From Xylocopa sonorina (lineage: Eukaryota > Arthropoda > Insecta > Hymenoptera > Apidae), in assembly GCF_050948175.1 (NCBI RefSeq), contig NW_027490520.1, positions 95,475-159,474 of the forward strand: DNA of 64,000 nucleotides. The letters run 5' to 3'. A program made the position numbers and the translations under genes. Within the stretch, counting starts at the first letter, position 1; each line of letters opens with the position of its first letter. This document shows positions 1 through 14,154 of the stretch, in pieces. The notes under the pieces were generated by a model. It saw only the letters and a program-made list of their open reading frames with translations, was not told the DNA's origin and did not search any database.

Positions 1-253
1 TTCATTTGAAGTGTAGACGAGAAATACATGACTCTTCGCAAATCATATTATTTCTTACCATGAAACATAGAAATGAGATGCGATATCACGTTTTAAGAAG
101 CATTGGAAATCTATTGCTACGATACGTAGACAACTGCAAACGCTATTTCCTAGCGAGGAAGTGTCGCATTCACATTCATTTGAAGTGTAGACGAGGAATA
201 CATAACACTTCGCAAATCATATTATATCTTACCATGAAACATAGAAATGAAAT

Positions 254-263
254 GCGATATCGC
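254..263. other. Perfect 10-bp palindrome GCGATATCGC (site 1)
   Basis: Monomer positions 75-84 form a perfect palindrome in A-type units. It recurs every 174 bp through most of the window and is one of the best conserved stretches. It contains an EcoRV recognition site (GATATC), so EcoRV digestion should give a 174-bp ladder. Occasional losses are GCGAAATCGCG (430, 1648, 4257), GCGATAAAGCG (13306, 14350, 16787, 17831, 27229) and GCGACATCGCG (13997, 17480). Whether a protein binds it is unknown. Confidence 0.93.
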
Positions 264-300
264 GTTTTAAGAAGCATTAGAACACTATTGCTACGATACC

Positions 301-780
301 TAGACATCTGCAAACGCTATTTCCTTGCAAGGAAGTGTCGCATTTACATTCATTTGAATCGTAGACGAGGAATGCATAACACTTCGCAAATCATATTATA
401 TCTTACCATGAAACATAGAAATGAGATGCGAAATCGCGTTTTAAGAAGCATTAGAAATCTATTGCTACGATACATAGACATCTGCAAACGCTATTTCCTA
501 GCGAGGAAGTGTCGCATTCACATTCATTTGAAGTGTAGACGAGGAATACATAACACTTCGCAAATCATATTATATCTTACCATGAAACATAGAAATGAGA
601 TGCGATATCGCGTTTTAAGAAGCATTGGAACTCTATTGCTGCGATACCTAGACATCTGCAGACGCTATTTCCTAGCAAGGTAGTGTCGCATTTACATTCA
701 TTTGAAGTGTAGACGAGGAATACATGACACTTCGCAAATCATATTATATCTTACCATGAAACATAGAAATGAGATGCGAT
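301..780 (+). repeat. Short block, copy 1 of a 7-monomer-spaced pair
   Basis: This stretch matches 1519-1998 at a spacing of 1218 bp (7 monomers). Shared rare variants include TTGAATCGTAGACGAGG on an otherwise A-type monomer, GATGCGAAATCGCG, CGATACATAGAC, TAGCGAGGAAG with GCATTCACATTC, and CATCTGCAGACG followed by an in-frame TAG. The match decays to the right, where the second copy has CAAATCAAATTATATC. Confidence 0.75.
321..334. other. Perfect 14-bp palindrome TTCCTTGCAAGGAA (site 2)
   Basis: Monomer positions 142-155 read TTCCTTGCAAGGAA, its own reverse complement, with the centre 69 bp from the centre of the GCGATATCGC site and 105 bp from the next one. Many monomers keep it intact. Common altered forms are TTCCTAGCAAGGAA, TTCCTTGCAAGAAA, TTCCTTGCAACGAA, TTCCTTGCAGGGAA and TTCCTAGCGAGGAA. 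Short dyad symmetries are a reported feature of several centromeric satellites that lack a CENP-B box; relevance here is inference. Confidence 0.93.
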
Positions 781-1518
781 ATCGCGTTTTAAGAATCATA
801 AGAACTCTATTGCTACGATACGTAGATATCTGCAAACGCTATTTCCTTGCAAGGAAGTGTCGCATTTACATTCATTTGAAGTGTAGACGAGGAATACATA
901 ACACTTCGGAATTCATTTTATATCTTACCATGAAACATAGAAATGAGATGCGATATCGCGTTTTAAGAATCATAAGAACTCTATTGCTACGATACCTGGA
1001 CATCTGCAGACGCTATTTCCTATCAGGGAAGTGTGGCATTTACATTCATTTGAAGTGTAGACGAGAAATACATGACACTTCGCAAATCATATTATATCTT
1101 ACCATGAAACATAGAAATGAGATGCGATATCACGTTCTAAGAAGCATTGGAAATCTATTGCTACGATACGTAGACAACTGCAAACGCTATTTCCTAGCGA
1201 GGAATTGTCGCATTCACATTCATTTGAAGTGTAGACGAGGAATACATAACACTTCGCAAATCATATTATATCTTACCATGAAACATAGAAATGAGATGCG
1301 ATATCGCGTTTTAAGAAGCATTAGAACTCTATTGCTGCGATACCTAGACATCTGCGGACGCTATTTCCTAGCAAGGTAGTGTCGCATTTACATTCATTTG
1401 AAGTGTAGACGAGGAATACATGACACTTCGCAAATCATATTATATCTTACCATGAAACATAGAAATGAGATGCGATATCGCGTTTTAAGAATCATAAGAA
1501 CTCTATTGCTACGATACG

Positions 1519-1998
1519 TAGACATCTGCAAACGCTATTTCCTTGCAAGGAAGTGTCGCATTTACATTCATTTGAATCGTAGACGAGGAATGCATAACAC
1601 TTCGCAAATCATATTATATCTTACCATGAAACATAGAAATGAGATGCGAAATCGCGTTTTAAGAAGCATTAGAAATCTATTGCTACGATACATAGACATC
1701 TGCAAACGCTATTTCCTAGCGAGGAAGTGTCGCATTCACATTCATTTGAAGTGTAGACGAGGAATACATAACTCTTCGCAAATCATATTATATCTTACCA
1801 TGAAACATAGAAATGAGATGCGATATCGCGTTTTAAGAAGCATTGGAACTCTATTGCTGCGATACCTAGACATCTGCAGACGCTATTTCCTAGCAAGGTA
1901 GTGTCGCATTTACATTCATTTGAAGTGTAGACGAGGAATACATGACACTTCGCAAATCAAATTATATCTTACCATGAAACATAGAAATGTGATGCGAT
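1519..1998 (+). repeat. Short block, copy 2 of a 7-monomer-spaced pair
   Basis: Partner of 301-780 at 1218 bp. It carries the same series of rare variants, with a few private substitutions such as ATAACTCTTCGC for ATAACACTTCGC. Confidence 0.75.
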
Positions 1999-4900
1999 AT
2001 CGCGTTTTAATATTCATAAGAACTCTATTGCTACGATACGTAGACATCTACAAACGCTATTTCCTTGCATGGAAGTGTCGCATTTACATTCATTTGAAGT
2101 GTAGACGAGGAATACATAACACTTCGCAAATCATATTATATCTTACCATGAAATATAGAAATGAGATGCGATATCGCGTTTTAAGAAGCATTAGAACTCT
2201 ATTGCTACGGTAGGTAGACGTTTGCAAACGCTATTTCCTTGCAAGGAAGTGTCGCATTTACATTCATTTGAAGTGTAGACGAGGAATACATGACACTTCG
2301 CAAATCATATTATATCTTACCATGAAACATAGTAATGAGATGCGATATCGCGTTTTAAGAATCATAAGAACTCTATTGCTACGATACGTAGACATCTGCA
2401 AACGCTATTTCCTTACAAGGAAGTGTCGCCTTTACATTCATTTGAATCGTAGACGAGGAATGCACAACACTTCGCAAATCATATTATATCTTACCATGAA
2501 ACATAGAAATGAGATGCGATATCGCGTTTTAAGAAGCATTAGAACACTATTGCTACGATAGATAGACATTCGCAAACGCTATTTCCTTGCAAGGAAGTGT
2601 CGCATTTACATTCATTTGAAGTGTAGACGAGGTATACATGACACTTCGCAATTCATATTATATCTTACCATGAAACATAGAAATGAGATGCGATATCGCG
2701 TTTTAAGTATCATAAGAACTCTATTGCTACGATACGTAGACATCTGCAAACGCTATTTCCTGCAAGGAAGTGTCGCATTTACATTCATTTGAAGTGTAGA
2801 CGAGGAATACATGACACTTCGCAAATCATATTATATCTTACCATGAAACATAGAAACGAGATGCGATATCGCGTTTTAAGAAGCATTAGAACACTATTGC
2901 TGCGATAGATAGACATTCGCAAACGCTATTTCCTTGCAACGAAGTGTCGCATTTACATTCATTTGAAGTGTAGACGAGGAATACATAACACTTCGCAAAT
3001 CATATTATATCTTACCATGAAACATAGAAATGAGATGCGATATCGCGTTTTAAGAATCATAAGAACTCTATTGCTACGATACGTAGACATCTGCAAACGC
3101 TATTTCCTTGCAAGGAAGTGTCGCATTTACATTCATATGTTTCGTAGACGAGGAATGCATAACACTTCGCAATGAATATTATATCTTATCATGAAACATA
3201 GATATGAGATGCAATATCTCGTTTTAAGAAGCATTTGAATTCTATTGCTTCGATACGTAGACATCTGCAAACGCTATTTCCTTGCAAGGAAGTGTCGCAT
3301 TTACATTCATTTGAAGTGTAGACGAGGAATACATGACACTTCGCAAATCATATTATATCTTACCATGAAACATAGAAATGAGATGCGATATCGCGTTTTA
3401 AAAATCATAAGAACTCTATTGCTACGATACGTAGACATCTGCAAACGCTAATTCCTTGCAAGGAAGTGTCGCATTTACATTCATTTGAAGTGTAGACGAG
3501 GAATACATAACACTTCGCAAATCATATTATACCTTACCATGAAACATAGAAATGAGATGCGATATCGCGTTTTAAGAATCATAAGAACTCTATTGCTACG
3601 ATACGTAGACATCTGCAAACGCTATTTCCTTGCAAGGAAGTGTCTCATTTACATTCATTTGAAGTGTAGACGAAGAATACATAACACTTCGCAAATCATA
3701 TTATATCTTACCATGAAATATAGAAATGTGATGCGATATCGCGTTTTAAGAAGCATTAGAACTCTATTGCTACGGTAGGTAGACGTTTGCAAACGCTATT
3801 TCATTGCAAGGAAGTGTCGCATTTACATTTATTTGAAGTGTAGACGAGGAATACATGACACTTCGCAAATCATATTATATCTTACCATGAAACATAGAAA
3901 TGAGATGCGATATCGCGTTTTAAGAATCATAAGAACTCTATTGCTACGATACGTAGACATCTGCAAACGCTATTTCCTTGCAAGAAAGTGTCGCATTTAC
4001 ATTCATTTGAAGTGTAGACGAGGAATACATAACACTTCGCAAATCATATTATACCTTACCATGAAACATAGAAATGTGATGCGATATCCCGTTTTAAGAA
4101 TCATAAGAACTCTATTGCTACGATACGTAGACATCTGCAAACGCTAATTCCTTGCAAGGAAGTGTCGCATTTACATTCATTTGAAGTGTAGACGAGGAAT
4201 ACATGACACTTCGCAAATCATATTATATCTTACCATGAAACATAGAAATGAGATGCGAAATCGCGTTTTAAGAAGCATTAGAAATCTATTGCTACGATAC
4301 ATAGACATCTGCAAACGCTATTTCCTTGCAAGGAAGTGTCGCATTTACATTCATTTGAAGTGTAGACGAGGAATACATGACACTTCGCAAATCAAATTAT
4401 ATCTTACCATGAAATATAGAAATGAGATGCGATATCGCGTTCTAAGAAGCATTGGAACTCTATTGCTGCGATACCTAGACAACTGCAAACGCTATTTCCT
4501 AGCGAGGAAGTGTCGCATTCACATTCATTTGAAGTGTAGACGAGGAATACATGACACTTCGCAAATCATATTATATCTTACCATGAAATATAGAAATGAG
4601 ATGCGATATCGCGTTTTAAGAAGCACTAGAACTCTATTGCTACGGTAGGTAGATGTTTGCAAACGCTATTTCCTTGCAAGGAAGTGTCGCATTTACATTC
4701 ATTTGAAGTGAAGACGAGGAATACATGACACTTCGCAAATCATATTATATCTTACCATGAAACATAGAAATGAGATTGCGATATCGCGTTCTAAGAAGCA
4801 TTAAAACTCTATTGCTACGATACCTAGACATCTGCAGACGCTATTTCCTAGCAAGGAAGTGTCGCATTTACATTCATTTGAAGTGTAGACGAGGAATACA

Positions 4901-6199
4901 TAACACTTCGCAAATCATATTATATCTTACCATGAAACATAGAAATGAAATGCGATATCGCGTTTTAAGAAGCATTAGAACTCTATTGCTACGATACCTA
5001 GACATCTGCAGACGCTATAGCCTAGCAAGGAAGTCTCGCATTTACATACATTTGAAGTGTAGACGAGGAATACATGACACTTCGCAAATCATATTATATC
5101 TTACCATGAAACATAGAAATGAGATGCGATATCGCGTTTTACGAAGCATTAGAACTCTATTGCTACGATAGGCAGACGTTTGCAAACGCTATTTCCTAGC
5201 AAGGAAGTGTCGCATTTACATTCATTTGAAGTGTAGACGAGGAATACATAACACTTCGCAAATTATATTATATCTTACCACGAAACATAGAAATGGGATG
5301 CGATATCGCGCTTTAAGAAGCATTAGAAATCTATTGCTACGATACGTAGACATCTGCAAGCGCTATTTCCTAGCGAGGAAGTGTCGCATTCACATTCATT
5401 TGAAGTGTAGACGAGGAATGCATAACACTTCGCAATGAATATTATATCTTATCATGAAACATAGATATGAGATGCAATATCTCGTTTTAAGAAGCATTTG
5501 AACTCTATTGCTACGATACGTAGACATCTGCAGACGCTATTTCCTAGCAAGGAAGTGTCGTATTTATATTCATTTGAAGTGTAGACGAGGAATACATAAC
5601 ACTTCGCAAATCATATTATATCTTACCATGAAACATAGAAATGAGGTGCGATATCGCGCTTTAAGAATCATAAGAACTCTATTGCTACGATACGTAGCCA
5701 TCTGCAAACGCTATTTCCTTGCATGGAAGTGTCGCATTTACATTCATTTGACGTGTAGACGAGGAATACATGACACTTCGCAAATCATATTATATCTTAC
5801 CATGAAACAAAGAAATGAGGAGCGATATCACGTTTTAAGAAGCAATAGAAATCTATTGCTACGATACATAGACATCTGCAAACGCTATTTCCTTGCAAGG
5901 AAGTGTCGCATTTACATTCATTTGAAGTGTAGACGAGGAATACATAACACTTCGCAAATCATATTATACCTTACCATGAAACATGGAAATGAGATGCGAT
6001 ATCGCGTTTTAAGAATCATAAGAACTCTATTGCTACGATACGTAGACATCTGCAAACGCTATTTCCTTGCAAGGAAGTGTCGCATTTACATTCATTTGAA
6101 GTGTAGACGAAGAATACATAACACTTCGCAAATCATATTATATCTTACCATGAAACATAGAAATGAGATGCGATATCGCGTTTTAAGAAGCATTAGAAC

Positions 6200-6880
6200 T
6201 CTATTGCTACGATAGGTAGACATCTGCAAACGCTATTTCCTTGCAAGGAAGTGTCGCATTTACATTCATTTGCAGTGTAGACGAGGAATACATAACACTT
6301 CGCAAATCATATTATATCTTACCATGAAATATAGAAATGAGATGCGATATCGCGTTTTAATAAGCATTAGAACTCTATTGCTACGACAGGTAGACGTTTG
6401 CAAACGCTATTTCCTTGCAAGGAAGTGTCGCATTTACATTCATTTGAAGTGTAGACGAGGAAAACATAACACTTCGCACATCATATTATATCTTACCATG
6501 AAACATATAGATGAGATGCGATATCGCGTTTTAAGAATCATAAGAACTCTATTGCTACGATACGTAGACATCTGCAAACGCTATTTCCTTGCAAGGAAGT
6601 GTCGCATTTACATTCATTTGAATTGTAGACGAGGAGTGCATAACACTTCGCAATGAATATTATATCTTATCATGAAGCATAGATATGAGATGCAACATCT
6701 CGTTTTAAGAAGCATTTGAACTCTATTGCTACGATACCTAGACATCTGCAGACGCTATTTCCTTGCAAGGAAGTATCGCATTTCATTCATTTGAATCGTA
6801 GACGAGGAATGCATAACACTTCGCAATGAATATTACATCTTATCATGAAACATAGAAATGAGATGCGATATCGCGCTTTA
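6200..6880 (+). repeat. Four-monomer block, copy 1 of a 9-monomer-spaced pair
   Basis: Matches 7765-8445 at an offset of 1565 bp (9 monomers minus 1). Shared rare features in order are TTTTAATAAGCA, CTACGACAG, AAACATATAGATGAG, a B-type left half with AATGAATATT, and the 1-nt-shortened GCATTTCATTCATTTG (6779 and 8344). The shared deletion shows that the block was copied after the indel arose. Confidence 0.82.
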
Positions 6881-7764
6881 AGAAGCATTAGAAATCTATT
6901 GCCACGATAGGTAGACGTTTGCAAACGCTATTTCCTTGCAAGGAAGTCTCGCATTTACATTCATTTGAAGTGTAGACGAGGAATACATGACACTTCGCAA
7001 ATCATATTATATCTTACCATGAAACATAGAAATGAGATGCGATATCGCGTTTTAAGAAGCATTAGAACTCTATTGCTACGATAGGTAGACATTTGCAAAC
7101 GCTATTTCCTTGCAAGGAAGTGTCGCATTTACATTCATTTGAAGTGTAGACGAGGGATACATAACACTTCGCAATTCATATTATATCTTACCATGAAACA
7201 TAGAAATGAGATGCGATATCGCGTTTTAAGGAGCATTAGATCTCTATTGCTACGATACGTAGACATCTGCAAACGCTATTTCCTTGCAAGGAAGTGTCGC
7301 ATTTACATTCATTTGAAGTGTAGACGAGGAATACATGGCACTTCGCAAATCATATTATATCTTACCATGAAACATAGAAATGAGATGCGATATCGCGTTT
7401 TAAGAATCATAAGAAGTCTATTGCTACGATACGTAGACATCTGCAAACGCTATTTCCTTGCAAGGAAGTGTCGCATTTACATTCATTTGAAGTGTAGACG
7501 AGGAATACATGACACTTTGCAAATCATATTATATCTTACCATGAAATATAGAATTGAGATGCGATATCGCGTTTTAAGAAGCATTAGAACTCTATTTCTA
7601 CGATAGGTAGACGTTTGCAAACGCTATTTCCTTGCAAGGAAGTGTCGCATTTACATTCATTTGAAGTGTAGACGAGGAATACATGACACTTCGCAAATCA
7701 TATTATATATTACCATGAAACATAGAAATGAGATGCGATATCGCGTTTTAAGAAGCATTAGAAC

Positions 7765-8445
7765 TCTATTGCTACGATAGGTAGACATCTGCAAACGCTA
7801 TTTCCTTGCAAGGAAGTGTCGCATTTAGATTCATTTGAAGTGTAGACGAGGAATACATAACACTTCGCAAATCATATTATATCTTACCATGAAGTATAGA
7901 AATGAGATGCGATATCGCGTTTTAATAAGCACTAGAACCCTATTGCTACGACAGCTAGACGTTTGCAAACGCTATTTCCTTGCAAGGAAGTGTCGCATTT
8001 ACATTCATTTGAAGTGTATACGAGGAATACATAACACTTCGCAAATCATATTATATCTTACCATGAAACATATAGATGAGATGCGATATCGCGTTTTAAG
8101 AATCATAAGAACTCTATTGCTACGATACGTAGACATCTGCAAACGATATTTCCTTGCAAGGAAGTGTCGCATTTACATTCATTTGAATCGTAGACGAGGA
8201 ATGCATAACACTTCGCAATGAATATTATATCTTATCATGAAACATAGATATGAGAAGCAATATCTCGTTTTAAGAAGCATTTGAACACTATTGCTACGAT
8301 ACCTAGACATCTGCAGACGCTATTTCCTTGCAAGGAAGTGTCGCATTTCATTCATTTGAATCGTAGACGAGGAATGCATAACACTTCGCAATGAATATTA
8401 CATCTTACCATGAAACATAGAAATGAGATGCGATATCGCGCTTTA
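7765..8445 (+). repeat. Four-monomer block, copy 2 of a 9-monomer-spaced pair
   Basis: Partner of 6200-6880. Same order of rare variants and the same 1-nt deletion in GCATTTCATTC. Private changes include CTACGACAGCTAGAC versus CTACGACAGGTAGAC, GTGTATACGAGG and GCATTTAGATTC. Confidence 0.82.
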
Positions 8446-11400
8446 AGAAGCATTAGAAATCTATTGCTACGATAGGTAGATATCTGCAAGCGCTATTTCC
8501 TAGCGAGGAAGTGTCGCATTCACGTTCATTTGAAGTGTAGACGAGGAATGCATATCACTTCGCAATGAATATTATATCTTATCATGAAACATAGAAATGA
8601 GATGCGATATCGCGTTTTAAGAAGCATTAGAACACTATTGCTACGATACCTAGACATATGCAGACGCTATTTCCTAGCAACGAATTGTCGCATTTACATT
8701 CATTTGAAGTGTAGACGAGGAATACATGAAACTTCGCAAATCATATTATATCTTACCATGAAACATAGAAATGAGATGCGATATCGCGTACTAAGAAGCA
8801 TTAGAACACTATTGCTACGATAGGTAGACATTTGCAAACGCTATTTCCTTGCAAGGAAGTGTCGCATTTACATTCATTTGAAGTGTAGACGAGGAATACA
8901 TGACACTTCGCAAATCATATTATATCTTACCATGAAACATAGAAATGAGATGCGATATCGCGTTTTAAGAAGCATTAGAACACTCTTGCTACGATACCTA
9001 GACATATGCAGACGCTATTTCCTAGCAAGGAATTGTCGCATTTACATTCATTTGAAGTGTAGACGAGGAATACATGACACTTCGCAAATCATATTATATC
9101 TTACCATGAAACATAGGAATGAGATGCGATATCGCGTTATAAGAAGCATTAGAAAACTATTGCTACGATAGGTAGACAATTGCAATCGCTATTTCCTTGC
9201 AAGGAAGTGTCGCATTTACATTCATTTGAAGTGTAGACGAGGAATACATAACACTTCGCAAATCATATTATATCTTACCATGAAACATAGAAATGAGATG
9301 CGATATCGCGTTTTAAGAAGCATTAGAACTCTATTGCTACGATACCTAGACATCTGCAGATGCTATTTCCTAGCAATGAAGTGTCGCATTTACATTCATT
9401 TGAAGTGTAGACGAGGAATTCATAACACTTCGCAAATCATATTGTACCTTACCATGAAACATAGAAATGAGATGCGATATCGCGTTTTAAGAATCATTAG
9501 AAATCTATTGCTACGATACGTAGACATCTGCAAACGCTATTCCCCAGCGAGGAAGTGTCGCATTTACATTTATTTGAAGTGTAGACGACGGATACATATC
9601 ACTTCGCAAATCATATTATACCTTACCATGAAACATAGAAATGAGATGCGATATCGCGTTTTAAGATTCATAAGAACTCTATTGCTACGATACGTAGACA
9701 TCTGCAAACGCTATTTCCTTGCAAGGAAATGTCGCATTTACATTCATTTGATGTGTAGACGAGGAATACATAACACTTCGCAAATCATATTATATCTTAC
9801 CATGAAACATATAAATGAGATGCGACATCGCGTTCTAAGAAGCATTAGAACACTACTGCTACGATAGGTAGACATTTCCAAACGCTATTTCCTTGCAAGG
9901 AAGTGTCGCATTTACATTCATTTGAAGTGTAGACGAGGGATACATAACACTTCGCAAATCATATTATATCTTGCCATGAAACATAGAAATGAGATGCGAT
10001 ATCGCGTTTTAAGAAGCATTAGAACTCTATTGCTACGATACGTAGACATCTGCAAACGCTTTTTCCTTGCAGGGAAGTGTCGCATTTACATTCAGTTGAA
10101 GTGTAGAAGAGGAATACATGACACTTCGCAAATCATATTATATCTTACCATGAAACATAGAAATGTGATGCGATATCGCGTTTTACGAAGCATTAGAACA
10201 CTATTGCTACGATAGGTAGACATTTGCAAACGCTATTTCCTTGCAAGGAAGTGTCGCATTTACATTCATTTGAAGTGTAGACGAGGAATACATGACACTT
10301 CGCAAGTCATATTATATCTTACCATGAAACATAGAAATGAGATGCGATATCGCGTTTTAAGAAGCATTAGAACACTATTCCTACGATAGGTAGACATTTG
10401 CAAACGCTGTTTCCTTGCAAGGAAGTGTCGCATTTACATTCAATAGAAGTGTAGACTAGGAATACATAACACTTCGCAAATCATATTATATCTTACCATG
10501 AAACATAGAAATGAGATGCGATATCGCATTTTAAGAAGCAGCGGAAATCCATTGCTACGATACGTAGACATCTGCAAATGCTATATCCTTGCAAGAAAGT
10601 GTCGCATTTACATTCATTTGATGTGTAGACGAGGAATACATAACACTTCGCAAATCATATTATATCTTACCATGAAACATAGAAATGTGATGCGATATCG
10701 CGTTTTAAGAATCATATGAACTCTATTGCTACGATACGTAGACATCTGCAAACGCTATTTCCTTGCAACGAAGTGTCGCATTTACATTCATTTGAAGTGT
10801 AGACGAGGAATACACAGCACTTCGCAAATCATATTATATCCTACCATGAAACATAGAAACGAGATGCGATATCGCGTTTTAAGAAGCATTAGAACTCTAT
10901 TGCTACGATACGTAGACATCTGCAAACGCTATTTCCTTGCAAGGAAGTGTTGCATTTACATTCATTTGAATCGTAGACGAGGAATGCATAACACTTCGCA
11001 ATGAATATTATACCTTATCATGAAACATAGATATGAGATGCAATATCTCGTTTTAAGAAGCATTTGAACTCTATAGCTTCGATACGTAGACATCTGCAAA
11101 CGCTATTTCCTTGCAAGGAAGTGTCGCATTTACATTCATTTGAAGTGTAATCGAGGAATACATGACACTTCGCAAATCATATTATATCTTACCATGAAAC
11201 ATTGAAATGAGATGCGACATCGCGTTCTAAGAAGCATTAGAACACTACTGCTACGATAGGTAGACATTTGCAAACGCTATTTCCTTGCAAGGAAGTGTCG
11301 CATTTACATTCATTTGAAGTGTAGACGAGGGATACATAACACTTCGCAAATCATATTATATCTTACCATGAAACATAGAAATGAGATGCGATATCGCGTT

Positions 11401-13110
11401 TTAAGAACCATTAGAACTCTATTGCTACGATATGTAGACATCTGCAAACGCTATTTCCTTGCAAGGAAGTGTCGCATTTACATTCATTTGAAGTGTACAA
11501 GAGGAATACATGACACTTCGCAAATCATATTATATCTTACCATGAAACATAGAAATGAGATGCGATATCGCGTTTTAAGAAGCATTAGAACACTATTGCT
11601 ACGATAGGTAGACATTTGCAAACGCTATCTCCTTGCAAGGAAGTGTCGCATTTACATACATTTGAAGTGTAGACGAGGAATACATGACACTTCGCAAATC
11701 ATATTATATCTTACCATGAAACATAGAAATGAGATGCGATATCGCGTTTTAAGAAGCATTAGAACACTATTGCTACGATAGGTAGACATTTGCAAACGCT
11801 ATTTCCTTGCAAGGAAGTGTCGCATTTACATTCAATTGAAGTGTAAACTAGGAATACATAACACTTCGCAAATCATATTATATCTTACCATGAAACATAG
11901 AAATGAAATGCGATATCGCGTTTTAAGAAGCAGCTGAAATCCATTGCTACGATACGTAGACATCTGCAAATGCTATTTCCTTGCAAGAAAGTGTCGCATT
12001 TACATTCATTTGATGTGTAGACGAGGAATACATAACACTTCGCAAATCATATTATATCTTACCATGAAACATAGAAATGAGATGCGATATCGCGTTTTAA
12101 GAAGCATTAGAAAACTATTGCTACGATAGGTAGACAATTGCAAACGCTATTTCCTTGCAAGGAAGTGTCGCATTTACATTCATTTGAAGTGTAGACGAGG
12201 AATACATAACACTTCGCAAATCATATTATATCTTACCATGAAGCATAGAAATGAGATGCGATATCGCGTTTTAAGAAGCATTAGAACTCTATTGCTACGA
12301 TACGTAGACATCTGCAAACGCTATTCCCTAGCGAGGAAGTGTCGCATTTACATTTATTTGTAGTGTAGACGACGGATACATAACACTTCGCAAATCATAT
12401 TATACCTTGCCATGAAACATGGAAATGAGATGCGATATCGCGTTTTAAGAATCATAAGAACTCTATTGCTACGATACGTAGACATCTGCAAACGCTATTT
12501 CCTTGCAAGGAAATGTCGCATTTACATTCATTTGATGTGTAGACGAGGAATACATAACACTTCGCAAATCATATTATATCTTACCATGAAACATAGAAAT
12601 GAGATGCGATATCGCGTTTTAAGAAGCAGCAGAAATCCATTGCTACGATACGTAGACATCTGCAAATGCTATTTCCTTGCAAGAAAGTGTCGCATTTACA
12701 TTCATTTGATGTGTAGACGAGGAATACATAACACTTCGCAAATCATATTATATCTTACCATGAAACATAGAAATGAGATGCGATATCGCGTTTTAAGAAG
12801 CATTAGAACTCTATTGCTACGATACGCAGACATCCGCAAACGCTATTTCCTTGCAAGGATGTGTCGCATTTACATTCATTTGAAGTGTAGAAGAGGAATA
12901 CATGACACTTCGCAAATCATATTATATCTTACCATGAAACACCGAAATGAGATGCGATATCGCGTTTTAAGAAGCATTAGAACACTATTGCTACGATAGG
13001 TAGACATTTGCAAACGCTATTTCCTTGCAAGGAAGTGTCGCATTTACATTCATTTGAAGTGTAGACGAGGAATACATGACACTTCGCAAATCATATTATA
13101 TCTTACCATG

Positions 13111-13911
13111 AAACATAGAAATGAGATGCGATATCGCGTTTTAAGAAGCATTAGAACTCTATTGCTACGATACCTAGACATCTGCAAACGCTATTTCCTT
13201 GCAGGGAAGTGTCGCATTTACATTCATTTGAAGTGTAGACGAGGAATACATGACACTCCGCAAATCATATTATATCTTACCATGAAACATAGAAATGAGA
13301 TGCGATAAAGCGTTTTAAGAAGCAGCAGAAATCCATTGCTACGATACGTAGACATCTGCAAATGCTATTTCCTTGCAAGAAAGTGTCGCATTTACATTCA
13401 TTTGATGTGTAGACGAGGTATAAATAACACTTCGCAAATCATATTATATCTTACCATGAAACATAGAAATGAGATGCGATATCGCGTTTTAAGAACCATT
13501 AGAACTCTATTGCTACGATACGTAGACATCTGCAAACGCTATTTCCTTGCAAGGAAGTGTCGCATTTACATTCATTTGAAGTGTAGAAGAGGAATACATG
13601 ACACTTCGCAAATCATATTATATCTTACCATGAAACATAGAAATGAGATGCGATATCGCGTTTTGAGAAGCATTAGAACACTATTGCTACGATAGGTAGA
13701 CATTTGCAAACGCTATTTCCTTGCAAGGAAGTGTCGCATTTACATTCATTTGAAGTGTAGACGAGGAATACATGACACTTCGCAAATCATATTATATCTT
13801 ACCATGAAACATAGAAATGAGATGCGATATCGCGTTTTAAGAAGCATTAGAACACTATTGCTACGATAGGTAGACATTTGCAAACGCTATTTCCTTGCAA
13901 GGAAGTGTCGC
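13111..13911 (+). repeat. 6-monomer sub-repeat inside unit A, copy 1
   Basis: Matches 14155-14955 at exactly 1044 bp (6 monomers). Shared rare variants are GATACCTAGAC with TTGCAGGGAAG, GACACTCCGC, GATAAAGCGTTTT, GGTATAAATAAC, AAGAACCATTAGAAC, GTAGAAGAGGAATAC and GCGTTTTGAGAAGC. The nearest outside relative of the same string (24.12-24.66 kb) has an intact GATATCGC, so GATAAAGCG is a young, local mark. Confidence 0.87.
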
Positions 13912-14154
13912 ATGTACATTCATTTGATGTGTAGACGAGGAATACATAACACTTCGCAAATCATATTATATCTTACCATGAAACATAGAAATGAGATGCG
14001 ACATCGCGTTCTAAGAAGCATTAGAACACTACTGCTACGATAGGTAGACATTTGCAAACGCTATTTCCTTGCAAGGAAGTGTCGCATTTACATTCATTTG
14101 AAGTGTAGACGAGGGATACATAACACTTCGCAAATCATATTACATCTTACCATG

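Larger units (their letters stand above)
180..353 (+). repeat. Representative A-type monomer (most common type)
   Basis: This single 174-bp unit shows the A-type diagnostics in order: GTGTAGACGAGGAATACATA near position 6, CGCAAATCATATTATATC near 32, CTTACCATGAAACATAGAAA near 49, the palindrome GCGATATCGC at 75-84, AAGAAGCATTAGAAC near 90, a GATAC-TAGAC segment near 116, and the palindrome TTCCTTGCAAGGAA at 142-155. The copy at 43694-43867 is even nearer to the consensus but has one change in the second palindrome. A-type units dominate all zones and differ from one another mostly by point substitutions. Confidence 0.95.
1..12553 (+). repeat. Left zone: diverged mosaic monomers without long duplicates
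   Basis: These roughly 72 monomers are all recognisable 174-bp units, but I could not match any stretch of more than about 0.8 kb to another part of the window at near identity. Variants such as GCATTCACATTC, TAGCGAGGAAG, CATCTGCAGACG and GACAACTGC are concentrated in its first 5.5 kb. Only short echoes are seen (listed separately). The pattern fits an older or less homogenised part of the array, perhaps nearer an edge, though the window alone cannot show where the edge is. No gene is present. Confidence 0.8.

Noticed and set aside
6779..6794. Single 1-nt deletion in GCATTTCATTC as a sequencing error
   Set aside because: The same deletion is present at about 8344 in the 9-monomer-spaced partner, so it was inherited and is probably real.
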